A DNA stretch of 64,000 bases from Casuarius casuarius (Eukaryota > Chordata > Aves > Casuariiformes > Casuariidae): the NCBI GenBank assembly GCA_003342895.1, contig PTFA01000082.1:2614197-2678196 (forward strand). The letters are read 5' to 3'. Shown here one piece after another: positions 36,127-49,300 of the stretch (its first letter is position 1; every line of letters begins with the position of its first letter). A program made the translations under genes and the position numbers. Under the pieces are notes generated by a model that saw only the letters and a list, made by a program, of their open reading frames with translations, ran no database searches and was not told where the DNA came from.

Positions 36127-37052
36127 ATCTTTGAAAGGCTCCTGGGAAGAGCTTGTCTACCTAACTTAGCTGCCGATAGCTAGGCAGAGAGGATCTATTA
36201 CTGGAGGGAAGCCTCCATCACTCACCATTGGCCAGACTAAGTATTTATACATGTACTTTAAAAAGGTGGTTTATCAGGCACTTTAAAATGTGTAGGCACA
36301 AATAAGTTACTAGATAAGGTACACGGACTCCCCTCTGCAGGCTGGATCACCTAACAGCCTCTTTGAGCCTTAAAACCTATGATTTGGTTAATACCATTTT
36401 AGCAAGGCAAGGCTTGTAGGGAGAAGTATTGTATTTTACTAGACCAACTGACATATCACAGCTGTATATCATTGCTTATACTACTACTGAAAGCACTAAG
36501 AGCTGGGACTTGGGAACAGAGAAACACAGTGTTGGGTCACAGAGACAGCTGACGGGCTCAGGGGAGGGGAAAAACAGACTTCAGAAAATTTAGAAGAACA
36601 GCTGCATGTTTTTAGGCAATTTGATTTAAATCTTCCCATTCTTTTAAGCTTTCACAAAACAGAGAACAGGGAATCAGGAAGTCAGCTATCAGTGTCAGAC
36701 CTCTAGTCACTCTTCGAGGATAAGCTGCAACCGCGAGGGCAGAGCACGGGCACATGCTCTTCTCCAAAATCCCAGCAGGACTCCTCCTGCCACCAGCAGT
36801 GTCGGCAGCAAGCACCACTGCCTGGATGGCTCAAATATTCCAATCCCAGGTTTTCCTATGCCTTATTAAAGCACTGTCATCTACCACATGTGTGATTACT
36901 GTTTTTAGGGTCAGACTGACACCTATTAAGATGCTGTTCCTTTTTCATGAAGGAAACCAACATTGCCTTAATATTTGCCTAAAAGTCAATTTTTTTCTAG
37001 AGACAACAGTCTGGACCTTTGATTTACAACCTTCATTGGCTTCTGGCTTTTT

Positions 37053-37085
37053 GGGGGGGAGGGGAGAGGGAGGAAGAGAAAGAGT
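37053..37085 (+). repeat. purine-rich G-run tract
   Basis: Runs of seven, four and three G separated by single A or AGA, then GGAAGAGAAAGAG. It is a polypurine tract that could form triplex or quadruplex structure. Confidence 0.75.
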
Positions 37086-38411
37086 TATTGTGCCAAATTT
37101 GAGGATCTGGGTTTTGTCTTAGGGAGGGAAAATTCAGATATGTATGTTTTTATTTTTTGGAAGTGCTCTTTTTTATATCAGAACCCTGCCAAATCCAAGT
37201 ACGTTTATACTTTCTCCATAAATTAGTGCTTGTTTGCAACTGCATGAAGTAGTTTTTGTTCATAAACATTTTTGAGGAAGGACAGTTTTTCAGCCACATA
37301 CCCATAACATCATGAAAGCCAGGACTTTCATGCATGAGCAACAGGATTTTCTACCTACTACTTGCCTTCCACTATTTAGAGATGCCAGCAAAAACCACAT
37401 GACGCAGGGCATTCTAGCTATTGAATAGCTCAATGGATCACAATCCANAGTCTGACTTTTTTTAATGAAAGCATCCAATAAGCATTTACGAATAATGTAC
37501 ATGCTCCCACGCTCAGAAAGTATTCAGAAATCATTTGTGAACAAAAAAAAAGAGTTAAATCTGCAATGGATATTTTTTGTAATAACCCACTGAATCAGAA
37601 TTACTTCTGGAAAGATTGTTCAGCATTAGCTAGTCATCAAATCACGTACTTTTAAGGAACACATTAGATCTGTAAGTGGTCCATCGAAAAAATGATAATT
37701 CAGCACTATAAAGTAATTTGAGGACATGGTTTTAAATATATGGTGTTTAGGAGGATATCTAAACACCTGCACAATTCTAAAATGTGCTTCATTGTCCAAA
37801 GAGTGCTGTGATTTAAGCTGGCTTATAAGTGTTAAGCAATCAATTCTTGTAGACACAGCTTCAGAAATGCTTCCATTTTGTCTGGCTGAATTAGAAATGA
37901 GTTATTTCATTAGTAGAATTATTATTTTGGGATGAACTCCAGAACATTAAAGCTTTACATTTAACCTCCATTACAGTCCAGAATTGAATTAACCTCTCTT
38001 TCTCATATAAAAGTAGCTAATGCACTTTCCTTGTAAAATGCAAATGTCCTTATATTTTGNTTCACAGAAAGCACTTAGATAAATTCAATGGAATTATGGT
38101 TCATAAAATTTCAGTGCATTCAATTAAAATACAACATTTTAAGAAAATTAGTTTATTTTCTTTGCTATCATTGAATACTGATACTGGGAAAAACAAGTAC
38201 TGCTGAGTTACATGGTAAAGTATCAGGTCGGTATCAAATCAGGGCAGAAGCTCTATTCTGCTGTAACACATTCAATTGTCAAACACAAAGGCATATTTTG
38301 GAAGTGCTGTGCCCAGTGTGGATAAGAGAACTAATCAGGACTTTACTTTTCCTAAAATCTCAAGAATCTTTTCAAAGTCCCTCTGGGATTGTTCTCCTCC
38401 CCTCCTGCCCG

Positions 38412-38421
38412 CCCCCCCCCC
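38412..38421 (+). repeat. C10 homopolymer
   Basis: Ten consecutive C within a pyrimidine-rich tract that begins near 38390. Confidence 0.85.
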
Positions 38422-41400
38422 AATTCCCCATTCTGAATTATAAAGCGAAATAAAACAAACTTGCATGTTGCTGAAAACAGGTTGAACTGAAACCACAAAT
38501 CTTATGCGTGGCTCTACCCCTGAAGCCTATTATCTTGAAATCATGACTAAAAATCCAATAACACAGGGGTTTTGTCTGTAGTCTCAGTTCACCATATATC
38601 TCAAATGTTTCATTAATACTTATGGATTGAAAGCAGGTTTTTGCAATTGTAAGATTCAGCTTTGTTCTGAAAGAGAACAGAAAATTTCTACATTTCTGCA
38701 AGGAAAAATTCTGGAAAAATACATATTGATTAGACATTCCATTATCCATTTTAATACTTAACTATTTATTTAAAATATGAAACAAAATATGCTAGATAAA
38801 GTGAAAAAAAAGTTCCATTCTATAAATCCTGAAAGAGGACATTTCGGTAGGAAATTTATAAAGGTTCTTTCTCAGATGCAGTTCTGCTGGAAACACATCT
38901 GATTTTGCAGTGTGTCACTTTTCATGAATCACATACTTGGACATAGCAATTCTAGGTTCAAATGTCAACAACAAAGATGACACTGTTCAAGGTACAATGA
39001 ACCTGGCCATGTGATGATCTCAGCTGAAAAGATCCAGCAGCTGAGCAAACACAAGGGTAAGAGCCAACATAAGCATAAATTGATATGGTAGCATATACTG
39101 ATGCACCACAGATGTATCATAGTCATAGATATAGTTAAAGATATTACAGTTCACTGCAAAAAGATGACAAAATGCCTAGCAGCTGTGATTTTAGGAGTCT
39201 GTTTTCGAGAAGGGTTTGAATTTGTCAGATTAGAGATCACTTGAAGAAAAAGATTGACTAACTCTGGGACAGACCAATGTTTATCAGCCACTGTGATAGC
39301 TCAGCGCTTATGTGACCGTGACTAAGGGACCCCTTTGCAAGACTTTGCTCGTGACACACAATCACCCAGCTACTGCATCTGCACAGGAAGATCCTTGCAT
39401 TAGGGGAGGGCTTCAGCTGGGCACAGGCCAGACCCAGACCATGAAAGAATTCAAAGCGTCAGGAAGAAGGCGAAAATATTCATTTGTAGAAGCTTGGGAT
39501 AACACTGTTATCGACAGATCCTGAAGCCACAAGTAGGCTGCACAAGTCATTGCAAATTTGTTATGTTAAATACCAAATAACATCATTTGTTATTACATTG
39601 TGTCAGAAGTGCACTCACCTGGGAAAGATAAGGGGGGTAGTTCTGTAGGAATCAAAACCCCTTACACCTCCAAACACATTTTCCAATTGATGGGACCTCT
39701 CACAGCATGAGAATTTTGCTTTCAGACCAGCTCTCACCTGTTTTCTCGCATCCAGAAGGCCCTACAAGAAACCAGTGCCCCAGGAGCTCAAGGTAGAGGT
39801 CTCACAGACTGCCAGCTGCATCCAGCTGACAAGGATCCCAGAAAGCCCACATCATCGGGGACAGCGTAGCCCCACACCAGCGCACAGCCTCATCCTGTGG
39901 GTTGCTCTGAACACCCACAACCTCAGCGTCTGGATATCTCAGAGACTGCAGCTCCTCAAGGCTCCAGAGTTGGGGAGATCCTAGAAACCTAAACAAATGG
40001 CTTTATTGACAGCTGAAAAGGGGGACATAGCACATGCAGGAAAAGGCAGACAAATAGGACTTCACGGTTACTCTGTATAAACTGTTGTTAGAAATGAACA
40101 CTTCCGGGTTTTCTCTCCCTTTTCACTTATTTAAATACACTTTCTGAAAACAGGCAAATTAAGCCAGAGGAATACGGGAAGTGAAAATTCATATGTTGAC
40201 ATACATTAAGAAGTAGCTAAGAAAGGTCAGAGGACTACTCAAAAGTTGCTCACAGTCAGTAGTCTGGATTATCACTAGTATCAGAAAGGAAATGGGTAAA
40301 GAGGAAGAGTATAGGAAAAGCTATCAGAAAAGATCAAAGCAAGTTAGCAAAGATATTGATTTATTATAAGGATACCATCTCGGAGAGTGGCAGATTCTTC
40401 CACCTATCCAGCAGATAATTAAAAGAATATTTTCAAATTTTCTTTTATCCCCTTCAGGTTTTTCCCCCACATTAAAATACAGCTCTTACAGTTCTGACAA
40501 GACGTTTAAGAGGAGTCAGCCTGTAAAGCTTAATTGTTTGTTTTCTCCTGGGTGTCTTTTGCACTTGTTTTGGGCCTTTCATTGGAGGTAGCTTTCAATT
40601 ATAAGCAAAGATTCAGATCCTTGTTTAGATAGACCTTACACTGTCCGTAAATCCTGGAATTTCACAACCAGACAGACTCTCTAAAAGCTTTTATGAGAAA
40701 ATATGGTTTAGGACGGAGACAGCTGGTATTTAAATTATCCATGTGAGAGAAATTACTCTTATTCATTCACCAGATGCTTTATTCATATATAGATTTTTAA
40801 ATTAATAATTCCATAATACTTGCAGCTATATAATCCTAAAATCCACACACTTTTATTCAATGACCGTAACAAGCTTTGACTTTTTTTTTTTAATTTCTTG
40901 CAACTAGTGCAGCAAATATTGCTAACTGCCATTTTGATGAAACATAACAATGGATGAAGGAAGAAAAAGTCAATGTCCACTAACAAGACACGTAGAGTTA
41001 ATCAGACTCTTACAGACTGTTACTTCTGCCCATACTCTAGGCTCAGGCTCCAGAACCATTCAACTAGGAAAATCATATCTGCTCGTCTCCATGCTGTGTC
41101 TACCCCCATTTCTCACAGACTGTTCTGCAGATAAGTTTTAAAAAACAATAATAAAGAGCCAGAGGTATCTGGAGAGATAGGAAAATACCTTTTGTACCTA
41201 CTAGCATAAACTGGATTAGGAAAGATTTTGGAAAGAGGAATTTAAAAAAAGATAAAATAATGTTTTGCCAGAACATTCTAGGACATGATCTTAAGTGAAT
41301 ATGATTGGCATTTATGGTAAATACTGAATAGATGAAAATGCAGTTGGGTTTTCTTGAGCGTGGACTTTGCATAAAATAAACTTGCAGTCTAAGGGCACAT

Positions 41401-41990
41401 CTCCATTCAGAAGATGATTTATTCAGTCACAGAATCACAGTATACTTGGGGTTGGAAGGCACCTCTGGAGATCATCTAGTCCAACCCCCTGCTCAAGCAG
41501 GGTCACCTGGAGCAGGTTGCTCAGGGCTGTGTCATCATGTTTCGAATATCTCCAAGGATGGAGACTCCACCACCTCTCTGGACAATCTGTCCCAGTGTTT
41601 AACCACCTTCAGAGTGAAGGAGTGCTTTCTTATGTTCAGATGGAATTCCCCATATTTCAGTTTGTGTCCATTGCCTCTTGTCCTGTCACAGGGCACTACT
41701 GAGAAGAGTCTGGCTCTGTCTTCTTTACAGCCTCCCTTCAGATATTTATACACATTGATCAGATCCTCCTGAGGCTTTCCTTCTCCAGGCTGAACAGTCC
41801 TAGCTCTCTCAGCTTCTCCTCCTATGAAACACATTCCAGGCCCTTCATCATCTTTGTGGCCTTTCACTGGACTCACTTCAGTAGGGTCATGTTTTTATTG
41901 TACTAGGGAGCACAGAGCTGGACCCAGCACTCCAGATGTGGCCTCACCAGTGCTGAGTAGACATCCCTCAACCTGCTGGCAATGCTCTTC

Positions 41991-42260
41991 CTAACGTGGC
42001 CCCGTGGCCGCCTTTGCCGCAAGGGCACATTGCTGGCCCATGTTCACCTTGCTGTCCACCAGGACCCCCAGGTCCTTCTCTGCAGAGCTGCTCTCCAGCT
42101 GGTCAGCCCCCAGCCTGTACTCGTGCATAGGGTTATTCCTCTCCAGGTGCAGGACTTTGCACTTCCCTTTGTTGAACTTCATGAGGTTCCTCTCTGCCCA
42201 TTTCTCCAGCCTGTCTAGGTCCCCCTGAAAAGCAGGGTAACCATCTAGTGTATCAGCCAC
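41991..42260 (-). pseudogene. CR1 ORF2 (reverse transcriptase C-terminal) remnant
   Basis: An 89-codon open frame inside the CR1 copy encodes the part just after the RT catalytic core. Characteristic blocks are LDRLEKWAERNLMKFNKGKC, VLHLERNNPMHEYRLG, QLESSSAEKDLGVLVDSKVN and QQCALAAK, all standard in avian CR1 ORF2. The family protein carries an N-terminal endonuclease and a central RT; both are missing here by 5' truncation. The frame breaks on both sides: after the QQCALAAKA block the CR1 consensus continues only with frameshifts, and upstream the G23 tract disrupts it. It is not functional. Confidence 0.9.
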
Positions 42261-42365
42261 TCCTCCTGGTTTTGTATCATCTTCAAACTTGCAAAGGGTG
42301 CATTTGGTCCCATCCTTCAGGTCATTAATGATGATGTTAAACAGAACTGGTTCCTGTTCAACCCT

Positions 42366-42388
42366 GGGGGGGGGGGGGGGGGGGGGGG
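42366..42388 (+). repeat. G23 homopolymer
   Basis: Twenty-three consecutive G inside the CR1 copy, at a place where the CR1 consensus has only a few G/C. The length may be a true expansion or an assembly artefact. Confidence 0.95.
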
Positions 42389-42714
42389 TCCACTAGTGAC
42401 TAGTAACTGGCCTTCAGCTGGATTTCAAGCCACTGATCACAACCCTCTGAGCCCTGCTGGGGGCTCAGTTCAGCAGTTCAGCTAGTTTTCAGTCTACCTC
42501 ACTGTCCACTTATCTACCCCATATTTCATCAGCTTGTCCATAAGGATGTTATGGAGGACAGTGTCAAAAGCCTTACTAAAGTCAAGGCAGACAACATCCA
42601 CTGCTCTCCCCTCATCCACCAAGTCGTCTCAGCTAGTCATCTCATCATAGAAGACTATTAGGTTGCTTAACCATGATTTCCCCTTCATAAATCCAGTCAA
42701 AATGATACTGCTTT

Positions 42715-45700
42715 TCTCACAACCTTGAAATTTTTTCCCAGTTTTTTGGGAAACCAATCTTTTTCCTATTCTCTCCTTTCCACTGGAATACTTGTCCATC
42801 TGTTATTCTCTCATCTTGGTGATTACAGCTTCCTTGTTTCAGGCTTTGCTGCATTTCATCTCATCTTTAGTAAGTGTTGCCCCTTCTCTCTCACTTTGAA
42901 TCTATGCATTGATTAAATTCTACTTTACACAGAATTCAAAACCCTTGTCTCAACTCTGGAGGCACCACACCACTCCACCTATCATTTCAGCATTCCTCCT
43001 ATTTCTTCTGCTCTTATGTCTTCTGTCAGATACCCATTTTGTTTCACGTAAAAGCCATTCACTGATCACCTTCCATGCCAATCAAAACCCCNAATGTCAT
43101 TGTCTAAACCATTCTTTAGCACACTTGCCTGTGAGATGTTTACCAGAAACCACTATAAAATTAAATACATTTTTAAAATATATGTAAAAAACCTCTCCTG
43201 CTCAGAAATTCATGTATATATTATAGATACTATAGATCCTTTGCATCTCTAAATTGCTTAGCAGTTTTTCTTCTAACCATTTCAAAAATAATAATATTGA
43301 AGCAAGCCTCCAGTTCCCTTCAAATTTCTTAACAAGTAAATATTTCTCCTTGGGCAAGGTTTTCAGAAGGACTGGACTTTGAAACTCAAGGGACTGACCA
43401 CAGGTTTCCCAATTTGGAAGGCTTAGAAATACATAGCTGATATTGGCAGAATGGGATATTTTCTATAGTTTTCTGGGCTTTCTGTGTGGTCTTAAAGTTG
43501 TTCGAAGGCAAAAGCCATTTCCAAATAGCTGAAGGATCATAGATAATTCATTGTGTTCAAAAACCATGGCTGTAGAGCCCTTAATTTTTGCATTTTGGAT
43601 GAATTCACAGCTTGAGAAACAGCAAGACTGCTCGGGTGGCTGCTAAGGATACTAGCAAGAGATACAGAAGAGCCACAGGGGCATCAGGCCACAGAGACAG
43701 ACATCCTAATAGCATGGGGATGAAAACAGTCTTCTGCACAACCAGTGGTCACGGCAGCATTCCTATGCCAGCAAACACTGGCTCAGGTTCAACCTTTGAC
43801 CAAGTCTTTCACTGCTTTTCCAAGTTATTTGATGGATAAACATGGTTAAAAAAAAAAAAAAAGGAAAAAAGAAAGCTTTTGTAGAGCATTCAAAATGGCA
43901 GCTGATACATGAATGACCCATGCTTGCTAAATACCTGCTTTCGTCAGAAAACACGTATGAACTTTCAGTCCCTGAGCCTCTCTGATGCTTGCCCAGCTAA
44001 CTGAATACTTATTTTTCTCCAAAACTTTTTCAAATATTCGCAGCTATGAATCAGCCCTAGCACATCAGCTAATTTCCAACTCTGCAGCAAGACCCTAAGG
44101 AAGAAGAGTAAACCCAGTTTCCATCTTCATTTTTGTAAATGAGTCAGGTAAGCTTAAAACACAGGCCAAAGACATCTCATGCCTAACCTTTCCATAGAAA
44201 CTTCACCCTGGCTCTACCTGGGCAAGGGAGTGGGTCACATTCAGGAGGACAGAATGGCCAGACCATGACTGGAAGGTTTCATGGGCCCATCCAACACGGT
44301 GGTCACTTCCGCACATGGAGCACGTCCACAGCATGCAGATTGTGCAGCCTCTGACAGCTGCTGGCCCTGCTGGAGGAAACACACTAAGTTGATTTTTAAG
44401 TGAGTTCTTCCTCCTCACATTGCTTTTCTAAACCAGTTTTCTTGATTTCTAATTCAGTATAGACCCAAAGTACACTTTAATTGCATCAATCCATCTAAAC
44501 CAAAGTAACTTTGTTAAGTAAGAAGTGCGTAAAACATTTAGCAAGTACATCTACTTTATAATCCTTTCCATGCATGTTAGGCTGTTAAAAGTTAGAGTGA
44601 TAGCCAGAAGTGTCCACAAGAATGGCTTGTGCTTACTTATAAGATCAGTGAAAATAACCTTTGAACAATTACATCCTGGAATATCACCATACAAGAGGCC
44701 CACAAAATCCTAGGCCTTTACAGTAGCTTGAAAAGCCTATCTTTGTCAAAGTAATTTTTCTACACTCAGCCTGAATGTAAGTATACAGTTAATGTGCATA
44801 TTGCACAGTTCTGGGCAGCGTGACACAAGAGAAGAGCCAAAGGCTTGTTAACAGATAAACTTCATGTCCCACCCTGTATTGCAATGAGCTCTGTTCTCTG
44901 CTCCAGTTTCCGCATCTGTAACAGCAATAATGTTCACTTACCTAATGCGCAGATATGTTAGGAGGAACAGCTAATATCTAACTACTTGAACATTTAAAGT
45001 GTTATTCTTAAAGTGTTAATATTATCACCAGTACATTTGGATATGATTTTATTTATGCTTCTGACATTTGCTTCCCAGATTTTATAAGAACTTATAAACA
45101 ATGAAAAACTATTACTGCCAGGCCATATTACACATTTCCATGAGATTATCTGGGCAGTATCAGAGCCTTCAGGTTTGTCAAAGTCATAACCACTTAATAA
45201 ATTTATTGNACTTCTTTGGATCAGACCATTCTAGAAAATAAGAAACTGCATTTTCATCTTACTTAGTATTCCTTCTGTGGCAAAGAATTAGTCTGATGTC
45301 ATCATAACAATATCAACTTTAGTTCTTCGAATGAAAAAGAAGCAAGTCCCAGTTCTCTGCAGTGGTCGCTGCCCTGTCACTTTGGTTAAATGTATGCCAC
45401 CGGAGAACTACAACAGCTTCAGCAGCTGGATGCAAAAAAGGTGATCTTTGATCTGATGCTCCTGATTCAGGCTATTTTACGCACAGTGGAAGTTGTCTAA
45501 ATTGTCTGCAGATAATAAAAAGGAGAAATAATAGCTCTGCAGAGATGGTTCTCTTAGGTGTTCTGGCATACAGGTCCATTATATTCATATGCTTTGGAAA
45601 AACTTTGAATATCAACATAAAATAGCCAAGCTTCATTATTTCCCTGGGTGCAACCTGAAAACCAGGAGTTACAGTCATGTTCTGAGTCTTCAGGAATCCA

Positions 45701-46320
45701 TTTAATGCAAGGTGTGCACACATATCTACGCATATGAGAGTGTATATTGAGAGTGATAGGGAGTTGACTGAAGGTCCATTCAATGTTACTTTCCATTAGT
45801 TCTCTATTCAAGATAATGTTTTAATAATACTATTCTTCCCATCCTAAATAAGATCTATTAACTTTGTCACACATCAGTTGCTCTCTATCATTGATAAAAC
45901 CACCTTGTTTTTGGAATTCAAAGCTGTATCTTTTGCCCTGTGGAACAAACACATTCGTTCTCCCTCTCTTCTCTGAGCTCCCGTTTTTATGCACACATCC
46001 ACACATACTCACACAAACATGCACCCCTGTACTTTTGTATAGCTCCCAACCCAGAAGATCCCATGCTCTAAACCCAGACAATCACACAGAAACAGTCACA
46101 GCACATTTAGAGTTTAGATGGAGGCATCTGATTCAAAAATTGACATTTGGGATGACAAAACTATTGGAGCTGTGGCATTTTCTCTTGCATATGAGGAAAA
46201 AACCTTTCTTGCCTATGCAGAATGAAGAGGAATTGGGGCCCAANCAGGAGAAGCATGTTGATTTATACAAACTGAATATCTGAACCCCTTATTTTCAACA
46301 TTTCTACTTCAATAAGATTT
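42715..46320. other. non-coding stretch, unique DNA
   Basis: No supported gene. The part at 42720-43050 is rich in T and C. An A15 run lies at 43848-43862. A segment ending at a GTCAG|GTAAGC donor at 44147 has an acceptor-like TTCGCAG at 44036-44042, but all frames stop. Confidence 0.4.
43848..43862 (+). repeat. A15 homopolymer
   Basis: Fifteen A followed by GGAAAAAAGAAAG. It has no adjoining processed-gene signature that I can see. Confidence 0.85.
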
Positions 46321-46322
46321 AT

Positions 46323-46385
46323 TTCACAGAATCATAAAATAAATGGTTGCAAAGTCATCTAGTCCAACCCCCTGCTCAACTGTTT
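46323..46385 (-). mobile_element. CR1 LINE 3'-end fragment
   Basis: TTCACAGAATCATAAAATAA followed by AGTCATCTAGTCCAACCCCC and TGCTCAAC is the reverse complement of an avian CR1 3' end. Only about 60 bases are recognisable, so this is a very short, dead-on-arrival copy. Confidence 0.8.
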
Positions 46386-46389
46386 TCCA

Positions 46390-49300
46390 TAAATCTATCC
46401 ACAAGTTTTCTTCATAGCACCTTACATACGTGTAAAAACAGAGGACAGAATGTCTGCCAAGATCTTGATTTTGGAAGACAGATGAAGATTAATAGTCCTC
46501 AGACATATACCCTGGCTAATTTAAAAGTGAAGGCACATACACAATATATCTACATCCCACATGGTTCCTATAGGATTTGCCTCAATCTTCAGCCTCAAGT
46601 CCTGAGACATGAAGGTCTCTTTAATTTTAGAGTTTTTATGCTAGTTGCTTATGCATAGTTCAGATACATGCTTAACTACAAAAAGAAAATATCTGACATA
46701 ATCTTTGTCTACATATAATAAGGAAACCTTCCTTTTTCCTTAAGGGACATAGATGATATGTAATTATGTCTTCAGCAGCTACATGGATGATTATCTGTTT
46801 CTCTGGAGCTTATCAAATTAAGACTCTTCTCTTATATTAACTACTCTGCATACCACCAACTGTGCTACTCTGGCAATTCTGTTAAGAAACATTCTCATAT
46901 CACAAAAGGGATTGATAGGAAAAAAACAAATCCATCTCTATGACTAAAAAACCTGTTTTATTTCAATGGATCATTAAAGGATAATACTTAAAGAAGGCCA
47001 GCAAAAATACAAGCATGTTGACATGCTCCAGAATATACTGGGTGTTTATTCATCCTGTTATAAAAAGCCATAACATTTGGATTAATGGCTGTCCATTTAT
47101 CTTGAAAGCTTGGCATCTGCAGAAGCCCTTATTAGCCCCTCAGGGAGAGTCAAACACTATCATCGGTGTTTGGCATTAGGATACTACAACGACTTTCATA
47201 AAGGAGCTCACATAGTAAGCAGAGGCGATCAGAAGCGTTCAGACACCTATGGGAAGAAGGTATTCTTCCATTTTAACCATGACCTGTCATGCTATACACT
47301 CATTTAGAGAACAGCTGTGATGAGAGGCCCTAATTGACCTCCCAGATATTGATCTAGGTAGTCACAAGAGCTACATGTGAGAAACTGAAAGGCCTTCTCT
47401 GCCTGGACATCAAGCATTGCCAAAAGATTTCACTACAATGCACTGTCCTACAGACAAGTATGCAAGCTTTCAAAGTATTAGCTACTTCCTAACCCTACTA
47501 TGCCTGCCATCAAGATCACTAACAGATTATTCCAAATAAGTTATGGTTCTTTTGCATTCAATGACTCCAAAAATAAGCTTGCTGACAGGAGTTTTCTAAA
47601 CAAACAACAACAAAATGAAGTTATAAGAAGTACTGAAGTAGTTGGCAATAATTCATCCTGGAAGCATCATTTTAGGACATCTACATATTGAGCTGGCAAT
47701 TATAAAATGTCGATGGGTCCAATCAAAACAGCTGGAACATTAAATATCAAACCTCACAATAAACTGCTGCAGACCAAGAATTATTTAGTGAATCATTCTG
47801 AGTGGAAGCACCTCTGAGAAGTCATGATCTCTTGTGGATAATTCATGAACAGAAAAAGGCCAAATTCATAAAATTATTCATTATAAATTATTCACTCTCC
47901 TTTTTGGAGGTATGAAGTGTAAAATTAAGTGTTTAGTTTTGATTAAGTGAGGAACTGAACATCATAAAAACAGCATTTGACTCAATAGATCCTAGGAAAT
48001 TAAAAGCTTTTGGAAAAAGGAGAATAAACTTTTCTTTCTACTGCTCTTGAAATTTGATTAGCTGTTTGCAGAGTGAATATGTACACAGAGCCAGATCCCC
48101 AAAGATGCTGAGCTTGTGCAACTCCCACCACCTTCAGCTTTGGTTACTCAGCACATTTCAAGTTTGGCTGCAAAATGCCATATGCAAAGTTCTAAATTTT
48201 GGTATTTTTTGTGGGAAAATCTCATCAAATTAAAGAAAGTAGTGAAGAATGGTAGCAAAATTGGACTGAAAATTCCACTAGCAATCCCTACACTTCCCAG
48301 TCTTCCCTTTTCAGAGCATCTTTGACAGTGATCAAACTAGATACTAGCAAAATCACTCAAATTCTGCACACATTAATTACTAAGAAAAATACTCACAGAT
48401 TTTTCTTTTTAATCTCTTCCAGATGTGGCAGGACTTGCAGTTCTTCCCAAGGAATTATGAAACAGTATTCCCTGACAAAATTTAAGCTACAATCATCTTA
48501 CTTTTAATAATTTTCAAAACTGTATGTACATTTCACTGTTCTCATGTGAATACGATTTTCTAATTGTTGCCATATAAAGGCGTGAGTAAGCAAGGAAGAA
48601 AGTAAAAGCTTATAAGGAAGCACACGATTCTGAACAGAACTGAACACAGAGAAAATCAGTGGAATATAAGGTCAGAGGACGGCAGTGGTTTAGAAACTAC
48701 ATTGTGAGTGGATGGCTCTTTGAACCCACAACAGAATTGTGAGGGCTCTCAGTCTACAGCACAGAGAAAACAGATGTAGAGATAGATACACACCAGAATT
48801 TGCTGCGAACCACATGCCTAGGACAAGGCCAAGGTCAAGTGGAGGTTTGGCAACATTCATATTTAATCGGGACAAGCTTTCTCATTCCTGTGTGGCTGAA
48901 TCACTCCTTTTCAGATACCAGTTCCCCTGGGGACCCAGACGATGGTGGTGCGCAATGAAAAGAGCAACGCACAGGGATGAAGCCTTACAGACAGCCATTG
49001 TTAGGCAATGTCTCCACTTCCCCCGAAAAGGAGAAGCTTGCCATCCTTCCCAGCCTCTCTAAGAGACTTTTGCACCCCCTCAAGGTGCTTTTACAATCCT
49101 CCTCAGCTCTTCAAAACTAAAAGGAAACTTTCCCAAGGTTATGATAGTTAGAGTTGAGATTGATGTGCCTTATCACCCTGGGCTCAGGAATATTAAAATA
49201 CAAAAAGAATGACGCATTTTCTTTCAAAATTATTTTAAAATATTACATCTCCTAAAAGAGATGCTGTGGACCCTCATTTGTTTCACTTATTACTCGATCT

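Larger units (their letters stand above)
35570..41420. other. non-coding stretch, unique DNA with microsatellites
   Basis: No supported gene. It holds an AT dinucleotide run at 36090-36126, a purine-rich GGGGGGGAGGGGAGAGGGAGG tract at 37053-37085, and C10 at 38412-38421. Several 60-120 codon ORFs occur, but none has clear splice borders or a recognised product. Confidence 0.45.
41424..42712 (-). mobile_element. 5'-truncated avian CR1 LINE
   Basis: The plus strand reads CACAGAATCACAGTATACTT, GGGGTTGGAAGGCACCTCTG and GAGATCATCTAGTCCAACCC, the reverse complement of the canonical avian CR1 3' end, so the element lies on the minus strand with its 3' terminus at about 41424. Going to higher coordinates, the CR1 3' UTR block is followed by the ORF2 C-terminus and part of the reverse transcriptase. 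Recognition ends near TTCCCCTTCATAAATCCAGT at about 42712. About 1.3 kb of a roughly 4.5 kb element is present, as usual for CR1. The only odd feature is a 23-G homopolymer at 42366-42388 that interrupts the RT frame. The copy is inactive. Confidence 0.92.

Noticed and set aside
41446..41876. ORFs on both strands across the CR1 3' region
   Set aside because: They are translations of CR1 3' UTR and antisense sequence, not genes.
44043..44147. segment with TTCGCAG acceptor and GTAAGC donor
   Set aside because: All three frames stop and the borders are only moderately good; it is not listed as an exon.
45864..46283. 139-codon plus-strand ORF
   Set aside because: It contains an N, has no splice signals, and its translation is dominated by low-complexity His/Thr/Leu stretches.
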